Below, one piece after another: positions 24,645 to 32,369 of a stretch of 64,000 bases of DNA. The stretch covers positions 62,001 through 126,000 of the forward strand of contig CAWDBL010000014.1 of NCBI GenBank assembly GCA_963800505.1, in the 5' to 3' direction. Source of the stretch: Fodinibacter sp963800505 (GTDB lineage: Bacteria; Actinomycetota; Actinomycetes; Actinomycetales; Dermatophilaceae). Within the stretch, counting starts at the first letter, position 1. Every line of letters begins with the position of its first letter. The translations under genes were made by a program, and so were the position numbers. Under the pieces are notes generated by a model that saw only the letters and a list, made by a program, of their open reading frames with translations, did no database searches and was not told where the DNA came from.

Positions 24645-25889
24645 ATGACCACCACAACGAAGAACCTCGTGGTGCTCGGCGCGGGCACGGCCGGCACCAT
24701 GGTCGTCAACAAGCTCCGCCGTGCCCTGCCCACCACCGAGTGGAGCATCACCGTCGTCGACCGCGACGACATCCACGACTACCAGCCGGGTTACCTGTTC
24801 ATGGCCTTCGGCACCAACAGCCCCGAGCAGGTCCGTCGCGAGAAGCACCCCTTCATCAACTCGGGGATCGAGCTCGTGCTCGCCGAGGTCGACCGGGTCG
24901 ACGCCGACGCCCGGGTCGTGCACCTGGCCGGCGGCCGCGACCTGCCCTACGACCAGCTCGTCATCGCCACCGGCACCACGCCGCGTCCCGACCAGGTGCC
25001 CGGCACGCTCGGCCCGCAGTGGCACCAGGAGATCGGCGAGTTCTACACCTACGAGGGCGCGCTGGCGCTGCATGACCAGCTCGCCGGGTTCAGTGGCGGA
25101 CGCCTCGTCGTGCACATCACCGAGATGCCGATCAAGTGTCCGGTCGCGCCCCTGGAGTTCACCTTCCTGGCCGACGACTTCCTCACCCGGCGCGGCCTGC
25201 GTGACCGCACCGAGATCGTCTACGTCACCCCGCTCGACGGCGCGTTCACCAAGCCGGTCGCGAGCCAGGCACTCGGGTCGATGCTGGAGGAGAAGGGCGT
25301 GACGGTCGAGCCCGACTTCATGATCGAGCGGATCGACCAGGACCGGAAGGTGATCGTCTCCTACGACGAGCGCGAGGTCGCCTACGACCTGCTCGTGACC
25401 ATCCCGCTCAACATGGGCGCCGACTTCGTCGCCCGCTCGGGCCTGGGCGACGAGCTCAACTACGTGCCGGTCGACAAGCACACGATGCGCTCGACCGCCC
25501 ACCCGGAGATCTGGGCGCTCGGCGACGCCGGCAACCTGCCCACCTCGAAGGCCGGCTCGGTCGCGCACTTCTCGGTCGAGGTCTTCGTCGAGAACTTCCT
25601 TGAGCTGGCCGCCGGCAAGCCGATGACCCACTCTTTCGACGGGCACGCCAACTGCTTCGTCGAGTCGGGGCACCAGAAGGCACTCCTCCTGGACTTCAAC
25701 TACGACACCCAGCCACTGACCGGCCACTTCCCCTTCCCGAAGGTCGGACCGATGAAGCTGCTCGGGGAGTCGCACGCCAACCACCTCGGCAAGCTCGCCT
25801 TCCGGTACGTCTACTGGAACGCCCTGCTCCCCGGTCGACCGATCGGCCTGCCGGCCGACATGTCGATGACCGGCAAGAACCCCGCCTGA
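24645..25889 (+). CDS. Sulfide:quinone-oxidoreductase-like FAD-dependent protein
   Basis: 414 residues. An N-terminal FAD-binding fold ('LVVLGAGTAGTMVVNKL', GAGTAG at 12-17), 'LPYDQLVIATGTTP' and the second nucleotide motif 'EIWALGDAGNLPTSKAGSVA' mark it as a pyridine-nucleotide-disulfide-type reductase of the sulfide:quinone group. Cys165 ('MPIKCPVAPLE') and Cys337 ('HANCFVESG') match the two cysteines that carry sulfur in SQRs. An aromatic C-terminal helix could touch the membrane. It would oxidise sulfide to persulfide and reduce quinone. TusE- and DsrE2-like genes follow. A pure NADH role is less likely given the cysteines. Confidence 0.82.
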   Translation: MTTTTKNLVVLGAGTAGTMVVNKLRRALPTTEWSITVVDRDDIHDYQPGYLFMAFGTNSPEQVRREKHPFINSGIELVLAEVDRVDADARVVHLAGGRDLPYDQLVIATGTTPRPDQVPGTLGPQWHQEIGEFYTYEGALALHDQLAGFSGGRLVVHITEMPIKCPVAPLEFTFLADDFLTRRGLRDRTEIVYVTPLDGAFTKPVASQALGSMLEEKGVTVEPDFMIERIDQDRKVIVSYDEREVAYDLLVTIPLNMGADFVARSGLGDELNYVPVDKHTMRSTAHPEIWALGDAGNLPTSKAGSVAHFSVEVFVENFLELAAGKPMTHSFDGHANCFVESGHQKALLLDFNYDTQPLTGHFPFPKVGPMKLLGESHANHLGKLAFRYVYWNALLPGRPIGLPADMSMTGKNPA

Positions 25890-25933
25890 GCCCCGACCAC
25901 CGCCACCACCGGAACGAGGAGATTCGAACCATC

Positions 25934-26248
25934 ATGACCACCACCACCATCGCCGGCCACCAGGTCGACGTGAACGAGGAGGGCTTCCTCACCCAGCCCG
26001 ACCAGTGGGACGACTCGCTCGCCCCCGAGCTGGCCAGGGCCATCGGGCTCGAGCTCACCGACGCGCACTGGACCCTCATCCGCTTCCTGCGCGACGACTA
26101 CGCCGTGCAGGGCGAGACCGCGACGCTGCGTCGCGTGTCGACCCAGACCGGCACGCCGGTCAAGGCGCTGTTCGCGCTCTTCCCGGTCAAGCCGGCCAAG
26201 AAGATGGCCTACGTCTCCGGGCTGCCGAAGCCGAAGGGATGTGTCTGA
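25934..26248 (+). CDS. TusE/DsrC-family sulfur-relay protein
   Basis: 104 residues. The N-terminus 'VDVNEEGFLTQPDQWD' and the end 'GLPKPKGCV' are the family signatures. The sulfur-carrying Cys103 on the flexible C-terminal arm is kept. The second cysteine of true DsrC, ten residues earlier, is replaced by alanine (KMAYVSGLP), so it is TusE-like: it can carry a persulfide but not form the DsrC trisulfide. It lies 44 bp after the SQR-like gene with AACGAGGAG upstream. Likely accepts sulfur from the SQR product or from the DsrE2 protein encoded next. Confidence 0.88.
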   Translation: MTTTTIAGHQVDVNEEGFLTQPDQWDDSLAPELARAIGLELTDAHWTLIRFLRDDYAVQGETATLRRVSTQTGTPVKALFALFPVKPAKKMAYVSGLPKPKGCV

Positions 26249-26251
26249 GCC

Positions 26252-26824
26252 ATGACCACCACCCAGACCGCGCCGGATGCCGTGCCCGCCACGCCCGTTG
26301 AGGCGCCGATGATCGTCCCGTCGTTCGACAACCCGAGCAGTTCGGGCCGCAAGCTGGCCATCATCTGCTCCAAGGGCAGCCTCGACATGGCCTACCCCGG
26401 CCTGATCCTCGCCAACGCCGCCCTGGGAGAGGGCGTCGAGACCCACCTGTTCTTCACCTTCTGGGGCTTCGACATGATCAACAAGGCGACGATGGGCGAC
26501 CTGAAGTTCTCGTTCGTCGGCAACACCGCGATGCACCCGCCGGGCCACAGCGGCATGGGCATCCACCACATGCTCGGCGCCCTGCCCGGCGCGACGGCCG
26601 CGGCGACCGCGATGCTCAAGAAGCAGATCGCCGAGCAGGACGTGCCCGAGGTGCCCGAGTTCCTCGAGCTGCTCTCGGAGTCCGGAGCCCACCTGTGGGC
26701 CTGCCGGATGTCGGCGGACATGAACCACCTGACCGAGGACGACCTCTACGAAGGGGTCGAGGCGATCATCTCGGCGAGCGACTTCATCGAGCTCACCGAG
26801 GGCGCCCAGCTGCTCTTCATCTGA
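26252..26824 (+). CDS. DsrE2-like (DsrE/DsrF superfamily) sulfurtransferase
   Basis: 190 residues. After a ~33-residue Pro/Ala-rich leader comes a DsrE fold: 'KLAIICSKGSLDMAYPGLIL', 'GVETHLFFTFWGFDMINK' and 'AHLWACRMSADMNHLTEDDL'. Cys39 and Cys151 are the candidate persulfide carriers. Cys151 is in the 'ACRMS' motif that resembles DsrE2 proteins. It starts 3 bp after the TusE-like stop, so the three sulfur genes form one operon. DsrAB-type sulfite reductase genes are absent from the window, so the role is sulfur trafficking rather than dissimilatory sulfur respiration. Confidence 0.85.
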   Translation: MTTTQTAPDAVPATPVEAPMIVPSFDNPSSSGRKLAIICSKGSLDMAYPGLILANAALGEGVETHLFFTFWGFDMINKATMGDLKFSFVGNTAMHPPGHSGMGIHHMLGALPGATAAATAMLKKQIAEQDVPEVPEFLELLSESGAHLWACRMSADMNHLTEDDLYEGVEAIISASDFIELTEGAQLLFI

Positions 26825-26840
26825 CCCCTCCCCGTACCAA

Positions 26841-26914
26841 GATCGACCAATAGGTCACGGCAGGGACGCCCGGGCAGACCCGGTGCCGTCCCTCCTGTGA
26901 CCTTTTGGTCGATT
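26841..26914. terminator. Long inverted repeat between convergent genes
   Basis: Arms 26841-26868 and 26887-26914 pair at 24 of 28 positions; the left arm starts GATCGACCAATAGGTCAC. The loop is 18 bp. It sits 16 bp after the DsrE2 stop and 61 bp from the glgB stop, so a bidirectional terminator is the simplest reading. The arms are long for a terminator, so a mobile palindromic element is possible. Confidence 0.6.
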
Positions 26915-26975
26915 CCGGGACGGCAGGGTCTGGATGCCGGGTGCGCACCCCGCGCACCCGGCATCCGGGCCGTCG

Positions 26976-29171
26976 TCAGATCGCCGCGGGCGCCAGGTAG
27001 AGCGTGGCGAGCGCGGCGACCCGCACCGTCACGGAGTACGGCTGGTCGTGCCAGGGTGACGCCTCGGCATCCAGCACCGCTCCGGCCTGGCTCGGGCTGC
27101 TGCCCTCGTCGAACCCACTGGTGTCGAGCACGACCTCCCAGCGACCGCCCCGGGGGACCCCGACGCGCACCCACGCCTTGTCGTCGCCGCTGTAGTTGAC
27201 CACCGTGGCGAGCACGTCGCCCTGCTGGTCGGGCTGGGCGAAGCGCAGGTAGGACAGCACGTTGCCGGTGTTGTCGTCGGCGTCGAGCCAGCGGAAGCCG
27301 GCCGGCTGCGAGTCGAGCTCCCACATCGCGGGGTGCTCGCGGTACAGCCCGTTGAGCTCCTTGACCAGGGCGTGCACCCGGTAGTGCGCGGCGTGGTCGA
27401 GCAGCCACCAGTCGAGCGAGCGGCCGTCGGCCCACTCGCCGGGCTGGGCGAACTCGCAGCCCATGAAGAGCAGCTGCTTGCCGGGGTGGCTCCACATGTA
27501 GGCGAGGAACGCGCGCAGCGTCGCCAGCTGGTCCTCGCGCGACCCGGGGATCTTGGTGAGCAGCGAGCCCTTGCCGTGCACGACCTCGTCGTGGCTGATC
27601 GGCAGCAGGTAGTTCTCGCTGAAGGCGTACATCAGCGAGAAGGTGAGCAGGTTGTGGTGGTACTGCCGGTGGATCGGCTCCTCCTTGAGGTAACGGAGGG
27701 TGTCGTTCATCCAGCCCATGTTCCACTTCAGCCCGAAGCCGAGCCCGCCGCTCGAGGTCTCCTTGGTGACCCCCGGCCACGAGGTCGACTCCTCGGCGAT
27801 GGTGACGATGCCGGGCACGCGCTTGTACGACGTCGCGTTCGCCTCCTGGAGCAGGCCGATGGCCTCGAGGTGCTCGCGGCCGCCGTGCACGTTGGGGATC
27901 CACTCGCCGTCCTTGCGCGAGTAGTCGAGGTAGAGCATCGAGGCGACGGCGTCGACGCGCAGCCCGTCGACGTGGAACTCCTCGAGCCAGTACAGCGCGT
28001 TGGCGACCAGGAAGTTGCGCACCTCGAGCCGCCCGAAGTCGAACACGTGGGTGCCCCAGTCGGGCTGGTCGCCACGGCGCGGGTCGGGGTGCTCGTAGAG
28101 CGGCAGGCCGTCGAAGCGGGCCAGCGCGAACGCGTCGCGCGGGAAGTGCCCGGGCACCCAGTCGAGGATGACGCCGATGCCGGCCTGGTGCAGCCGGTCG
28201 ACGAGGTACTTGAAGTCGTCGGGGGTGCCGAAGCGCGCGGTCGGCGCGTAGTAGCCGGTGACCTGGTAACCCCACGAGGGGCCGTACGGGTGCTCCATCA
28301 CCGGCAGCAGCTCGACGTGCGTGAAGCCGAGGTCGGCGACGTAGTTGACGAGGTGCTCGGCCAGGTCGCGGTACGACATGCCCTGCCGCCAGGAGCCGAG
28401 GTGCACCTCGTAGACGCTCATCGGGCCGTCGTGCGGGTCACGGCCGGTGCGCTCGTCCATCCACGTCGTGTCGGCCCACTCGTGGTGGGAGTGGTCGACG
28501 ACCGAGCCGGTGTTGGGCGGGGTCTCGGTGCGTCGCGCCATCGGGTCGGCCTTGGTGCGCACCACGTCGTCGGCGCCGCGGATCTCGTACTTGTAGATGT
28601 TGCCGACCCCCACCTCGGGCACGAACAGCTCCCACACCCCGGAGGAGCCGATCAGCCGCATCGGGTGGATGCGGCCGTCCCAGTCGTTGAAGTCGCCGAT
28701 GACCCGCACGGCCTTGGCCCGCGGCGCCCACACCGCGAACGCCACGCCGCGAACGTTCCCCATCGGGCCGGGGTACTCGTGCAGCCGCGCCCCGAGCACG
28801 GTCCACAGCTGCTCGTGGCGGCCCTCGTTGACCAGGTGCAGGTCGACCTCGCCGAGGGTCGGCGCGAACCGGTAGGGGTCGTCCTGCAGGTGCTCGATGC
28901 CGTCGGCCCACGCCACGAGCAGGCGGTAGTCCATGGTGCGGGTCGCGTCGGCGCGCACCGCGGTCCACACGCCCTCGGCCTCGTGCGCCAGCTCCAGCTC
29001 GGTGCCGTCCTCGAAGCGCACCCGCACCGACTGGGCCAGCGGCTTCAGCACCCGGATCCGCAGCCCACCGGGCTCGAGGTGCTGGCCGAGGAGGTCGTGC
29101 GGCTGCTGGTGTCGTCCCTGGACGAGGGCGGTGATCGCACCGCCGACCTCGGGGCTGGGCGTGGGGGTCAC
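26976..29171 (-). CDS. glgB: 1,4-alpha-glucan branching enzyme
   Basis: 731 residues, GH13. It makes alpha-1,6 branches in the alpha-glucan built by GlgE. N-terminal CBM48-type modules (to about residue 230, 'FAVWAPRAKAVRVIGDFNDW') lead into the catalytic barrel: nucleophile Asp407 in 'VDGLRVDAVASM', acid/base Glu460 in 'TIAEEST', and 'ISHDEVVHGK' for the third carboxylate. Length is typical. The GTG start at 29171 overlaps the maltokinase stop (GTGA), so it is the last gene of the operon glgE-treS-mak-glgB. Confidence 0.96.
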   Translation of the reverse strand: MTPTPSPEVGGAITALVQGRHQQPHDLLGQHLEPGGLRIRVLKPLAQSVRVRFEDGTELELAHEAEGVWTAVRADATRTMDYRLLVAWADGIEHLQDDPYRFAPTLGEVDLHLVNEGRHEQLWTVLGARLHEYPGPMGNVRGVAFAVWAPRAKAVRVIGDFNDWDGRIHPMRLIGSSGVWELFVPEVGVGNIYKYEIRGADDVVRTKADPMARRTETPPNTGSVVDHSHHEWADTTWMDERTGRDPHDGPMSVYEVHLGSWRQGMSYRDLAEHLVNYVADLGFTHVELLPVMEHPYGPSWGYQVTGYYAPTARFGTPDDFKYLVDRLHQAGIGVILDWVPGHFPRDAFALARFDGLPLYEHPDPRRGDQPDWGTHVFDFGRLEVRNFLVANALYWLEEFHVDGLRVDAVASMLYLDYSRKDGEWIPNVHGGREHLEAIGLLQEANATSYKRVPGIVTIAEESTSWPGVTKETSSGGLGFGLKWNMGWMNDTLRYLKEEPIHRQYHHNLLTFSLMYAFSENYLLPISHDEVVHGKGSLLTKIPGSREDQLATLRAFLAYMWSHPGKQLLFMGCEFAQPGEWADGRSLDWWLLDHAAHYRVHALVKELNGLYREHPAMWELDSQPAGFRWLDADDNTGNVLSYLRFAQPDQQGDVLATVVNYSGDDKAWVRVGVPRGGRWEVVLDTSGFDEGSSPSQAGAVLDAEASPWHDQPYSVTVRVAALATLYLAPAAI

Positions 29172-30625
29172 GACGGGTCTCCTTGCGTGGTGGGGTGCTG
29201 CGAGAAGTGGGCAGTGAGGCGGCGCACGGCGCCGAGCGGGATGGCGACCCACCCCGGGCGGTTGCGCGCCTCGTAGACGACCTCGTACATCGCCTTGTCG
29301 AGCTCGAACGCGGCGAGCAGGGCCCCGAGCGAGCGGGGGTCCTGGCCGGCGCGGGCGGCGTAGCCGTCGAGGAAGGCCTGCTGGGCCGCCGTGACCCAGT
29401 CGCGGGCGGAGGCGCCGCCGGCCTGCTCGCGGGTGCCGCCGACGTAGTCGAAGCTGCGCAGCATCCCCGCGACGTCGCGCACCCACTGGTCGGGCAGCGA
29501 CCGCTCCGACAGCGGCCGCAGCGGCTCGCCCTCGAAGTCGAGCAGCACCCAGCCCCGCTCGGGGGAGTGCAGCACCTGGCCGAGGTGGTAGTCGCCGTGG
29601 ATGCGTTGCAGCGCAGGCCATTTCGCATCGGCGGCAGCGTCGAGCACCGCGTCGACGAGGCCTCGGACGTCCTCGAGCCCGGGCTCCTCGGCGACGGCGG
29701 CCTCGAAGCGGGCGCGCATCTCGGCGATGATCGTCGCACCCTGCTCCGGCGTCGTGGGCGCCGTGCCGAGCGCGTCGGCGAGGGTGCGGTGCACCTCGGC
29801 CGTGGCCTCGCCCAGCGCCCGGGCCGGCTGGGTGAAGTCGGTGCCCGCCTCCACGGCGTGCAGCGCGACGCGCCAGGCGTCCTCGACGCCGGGCAGGAAC
29901 TCCTGCGCGAAGGCCAGGTGCCCGGATGCCGGCTGGTCGCCCTCGGTGCCCGGGTGCGGCCACTGCCCGGTGACCGACCCGACGACCGCGGGGACCCGGC
30001 GCGAGCCGGCGTCGACGAGCGCGCCCTGCAGCACGACGTCGGGGTTCTCGCCGGGGGAGAGCATCCGGAAGACCTTGACGATGAGGGGGGTGTGGTGGCC
30101 GTCGGGCAGGTCGCAGTCGAGGATGACCGAGGTGTTGGACTGCTCACCGGACAGCACCCGCGACGTGCGCACGTGCACCTCGGGGCGCCAGCTCGGTTGC
30201 GGCACACCGGCCACGGACTCCTCGACCCCCCCGGACACCTTCGACGACGCGGCCTGCACGCGGCCCTGCAGGAGCTCGAGCAGCTGCGCGGCGTAGACCG
30301 GGTCGTGCGGGCCGTCGTAGACCCACCGGCGCCCGAGCACCGAGTGCTCGATGGTGCCGACCAGGGCGTGGTCGGCACTGCCGAGCGGCTCGCCCCGGTA
30401 GGTGAGGGGCACCTGGTAGACCACCGGCTCGGGCCCGGCCTCGTCGGCGAGGATCAGCGTCTCGACCCCCACCTCGCCGGTGGGGTCGTCGAGGCGCCAG
30501 GTGGCCAGCAGTCGCAGCGCGGGCTGCTGGCCCTTGGCGGCGTACCAGCGCTGCTGACCCATCCAGCCCGAGACCAGCTCGACCTTGGACGGGCTCAGGG
30601 ATGCGCCGGTGTGGATCTCAGCCAC
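29168..30625 (-). CDS. mak: Maltokinase
   Basis: 485 residues. Phosphorylates maltose to maltose-1-phosphate with ATP, giving the donor used by GlgE. It has the kinase-like fold of the family: an N-cap domain 'LVSGWMGQQRWYAAKG' then 'SNTSVILDCDL', the catalytic 'IHGDYHLGQVL' and the metal motif 'VLLDFEGEP'. The GTG at 30625 overlaps the end of treS by 8 nt. Mak is separate here, not fused to TreS as in many actinobacteria, and the two proteins probably form a complex, as is known for mycobacterial TreS and Pep2/Mak. Confidence 0.93.
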   Translation of the reverse strand: MAEIHTGASLSPSKVELVSGWMGQQRWYAAKGQQPALRLLATWRLDDPTGEVGVETLILADEAGPEPVVYQVPLTYRGEPLGSADHALVGTIEHSVLGRRWVYDGPHDPVYAAQLLELLQGRVQAASSKVSGGVEESVAGVPQPSWRPEVHVRTSRVLSGEQSNTSVILDCDLPDGHHTPLIVKVFRMLSPGENPDVVLQGALVDAGSRRVPAVVGSVTGQWPHPGTEGDQPASGHLAFAQEFLPGVEDAWRVALHAVEAGTDFTQPARALGEATAEVHRTLADALGTAPTTPEQGATIIAEMRARFEAAVAEEPGLEDVRGLVDAVLDAAADAKWPALQRIHGDYHLGQVLHSPERGWVLLDFEGEPLRPLSERSLPDQWVRDVAGMLRSFDYVGGTREQAGGASARDWVTAAQQAFLDGYAARAGQDPRSLGALLAAFELDKAMYEVVYEARNRPGWVAIPLGAVRRLTAHFSQHPTTQGDPS

Positions 30626-32369
30626 GCACCTCACCTCGTCGGGGTGCGAGGGCGAGCCAGAAGAAGTCTCGTGACCCGAGGGTGATGGTGATGCTGCCGT
30701 CGGGGGCGATGTCGGGAAAACCGCTGCCGCCGAAGAGGTCTCGCGTCTCCCAGTCCCACAGCTCCTCGGGCAGGGTGATGGTGGCCGACTGCGGACGTGA
30801 CGACAGGTTGTTGACGCACAGCACGGCCAGGGCCGAGCGGTCCTCGGTGTCACGCTCGCGCCGGTCGACCCGCACGAACGAGAGCACCCGGTCGTTGGTC
30901 GACCCGCAGACCTCGAAGTCGCCGAGCCCGAACACCGGGTGCTCGCGGCGCACCGACAGCATGCCGCGCACCCAGTGCAGCCGCGAGGAGCCGCTGGCCA
31001 TCTGCGCCTCGACGTTGACGTGGTTGTGGTGGTAGATGAGCGACTGGATGACCGGCAGGTAGAGCTTGCCGGGGTCGGCGGTGGAGAAGCCGGCGTTGCG
31101 GTCGGGAGTCCACTGCATCGGCGTGCGCACGGCATCGCGGTCGCTCAGCCAGATGTTGTCGCCCATCCCGATCTCGTCGCCGTAGTAGAGGCACGGGGAG
31201 CCGGGCAGCGACAGCAGCAGGGAGTGGATCAGCTCGAACTCGGGGCGGGAGTTGTCGAGCAGCGACGCGAGCCGCCGGCGGATGCCGACGTTGGCCCGCA
31301 TCCGCGGGTCGGGGGCGTACCAGCCGTACATCGCGGCGCGCTGCTCGGGCGTCACCATCTCGAGCGTCAGCTCGTCGTGGTTGCGCAGGAAGGTGCCCCA
31401 CTGGGCGCCCTTCGGGATGGCCGGCGTGTCGGCGAGCACGTCGATGATCGGCGCCGCCTTCTCCTCGCGCAGCGAGTAGTAGAGCATCGGCATCACCGGG
31501 AAGTGGAAGCACATCTGGCACTCCGGCGCCTCCTCGGTGCCGAAGTAGTCGACGACGTCGCGCGGGGGCTGGTTGGCCTCGGCGAGCAGGATGCGCCCGG
31601 GGTACTCGGTGTCGACCATCGCCCGCAGCTCGGCGAGGAACTGGTGGGTCTTCGGGTGGTTCTCGCCGTTGTGGCCCTCCTCCTCGAAGAGGTACGGCAC
31701 GGCATCCAGCCGGAAGCCGTCGATGCCCATGTCCATCCAGAAGCGCACGACGTCGTACATCGCCTGGTGCACCTTGGGGTTCTCGAAGTTCAGGTCGGGC
31801 TGGTGGCTGAAGAACCGGTGCCAGAAGAACTGCCGGCGGATCGGGTCGAAGGTCCAGTTCGAGGTCTCGGTGTCGACGAAGATGATGCGGGCGTCGTTGT
31901 ACTTGTCGTCGGTGTCGCTCCACACGTAGAAGTCGCCGAAGGGACCGTCGGGGTCGCTGCGCGACGCCTGGAACCACGGGTGCTGGTCGCTGGTGTGGTT
32001 CATGACGAAGTCGGTGATGATCCGGATGCCGCGCGCGTGCGCCTGGGTGATCAGCTCGCGGAACTCGGGCAGGGTGCCGAACTCGGGCAGGACCTGCGTG
32101 TAGTCGGAGATGTCGTAGCCGCCGTCGCGCAGCGGGCTCGCGTAGAACGGCGGCAGCCACAGGCAGTCGACGCCGAGCCACTGCAGGTAGTCGAGCCGGT
32201 TGACGATGCCCGCGAAGTCGCCCTCACCGGAGCCGGTGCTGTCGCCGAAGGCACGCACGAGCACCTCGTAGAAGACCGCGGTCCGGAACCACTCGGGGTC
32301 GTGGCGCAGACCGGGCTGGTTGGCGCCGAGCCCGGGAGTGGAGTGACCCATGCCGAGGATCGCCGTCAC
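30618..32369 (-). CDS. treS: Maltose alpha-D-glucosyltransferase (trehalose synthase)
   Basis: 583 residues, GH13. Interconverts maltose and trehalose, feeding trehalose carbon into maltose-1-phosphate through Mak. The nucleophile is Asp222 in 'IDGFRLDAVPYLFEE' and the acid/base Glu264 in 'LLAEANQ'. 'DFVMNHTSDQHPWF' and 'FLRNHDELTLEM' are the other GH13 motifs. The GTG at 32369 overlaps the glgE stop (GTGA). An internal ATG six codons later (Met7) is an alternative start but leaves a small gap. Confidence 0.95.
   Translation of the reverse strand: MTAILGMGHSTPGLGANQPGLRHDPEWFRTAVFYEVLVRAFGDSTGSGEGDFAGIVNRLDYLQWLGVDCLWLPPFYASPLRDGGYDISDYTQVLPEFGTLPEFRELITQAHARGIRIITDFVMNHTSDQHPWFQASRSDPDGPFGDFYVWSDTDDKYNDARIIFVDTETSNWTFDPIRRQFFWHRFFSHQPDLNFENPKVHQAMYDVVRFWMDMGIDGFRLDAVPYLFEEEGHNGENHPKTHQFLAELRAMVDTEYPGRILLAEANQPPRDVVDYFGTEEAPECQMCFHFPVMPMLYYSLREEKAAPIIDVLADTPAIPKGAQWGTFLRNHDELTLEMVTPEQRAAMYGWYAPDPRMRANVGIRRRLASLLDNSRPEFELIHSLLLSLPGSPCLYYGDEIGMGDNIWLSDRDAVRTPMQWTPDRNAGFSTADPGKLYLPVIQSLIYHHNHVNVEAQMASGSSRLHWVRGMLSVRREHPVFGLGDFEVCGSTNDRVLSFVRVDRRERDTEDRSALAVLCVNNLSSRPQSATITLPEELWDWETRDLFGGSGFPDIAPDGSITITLGSRDFFWLALAPRRGEVRG

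Noticed and set aside
26252..26824. Reading the sulfur operon as a dissimilatory sulfite-reductase (dsr) locus
   Set aside because: No DsrAB, DsrEFH trio or DsrMKJOP genes are present and the DsrC-like protein lacks its second cysteine.
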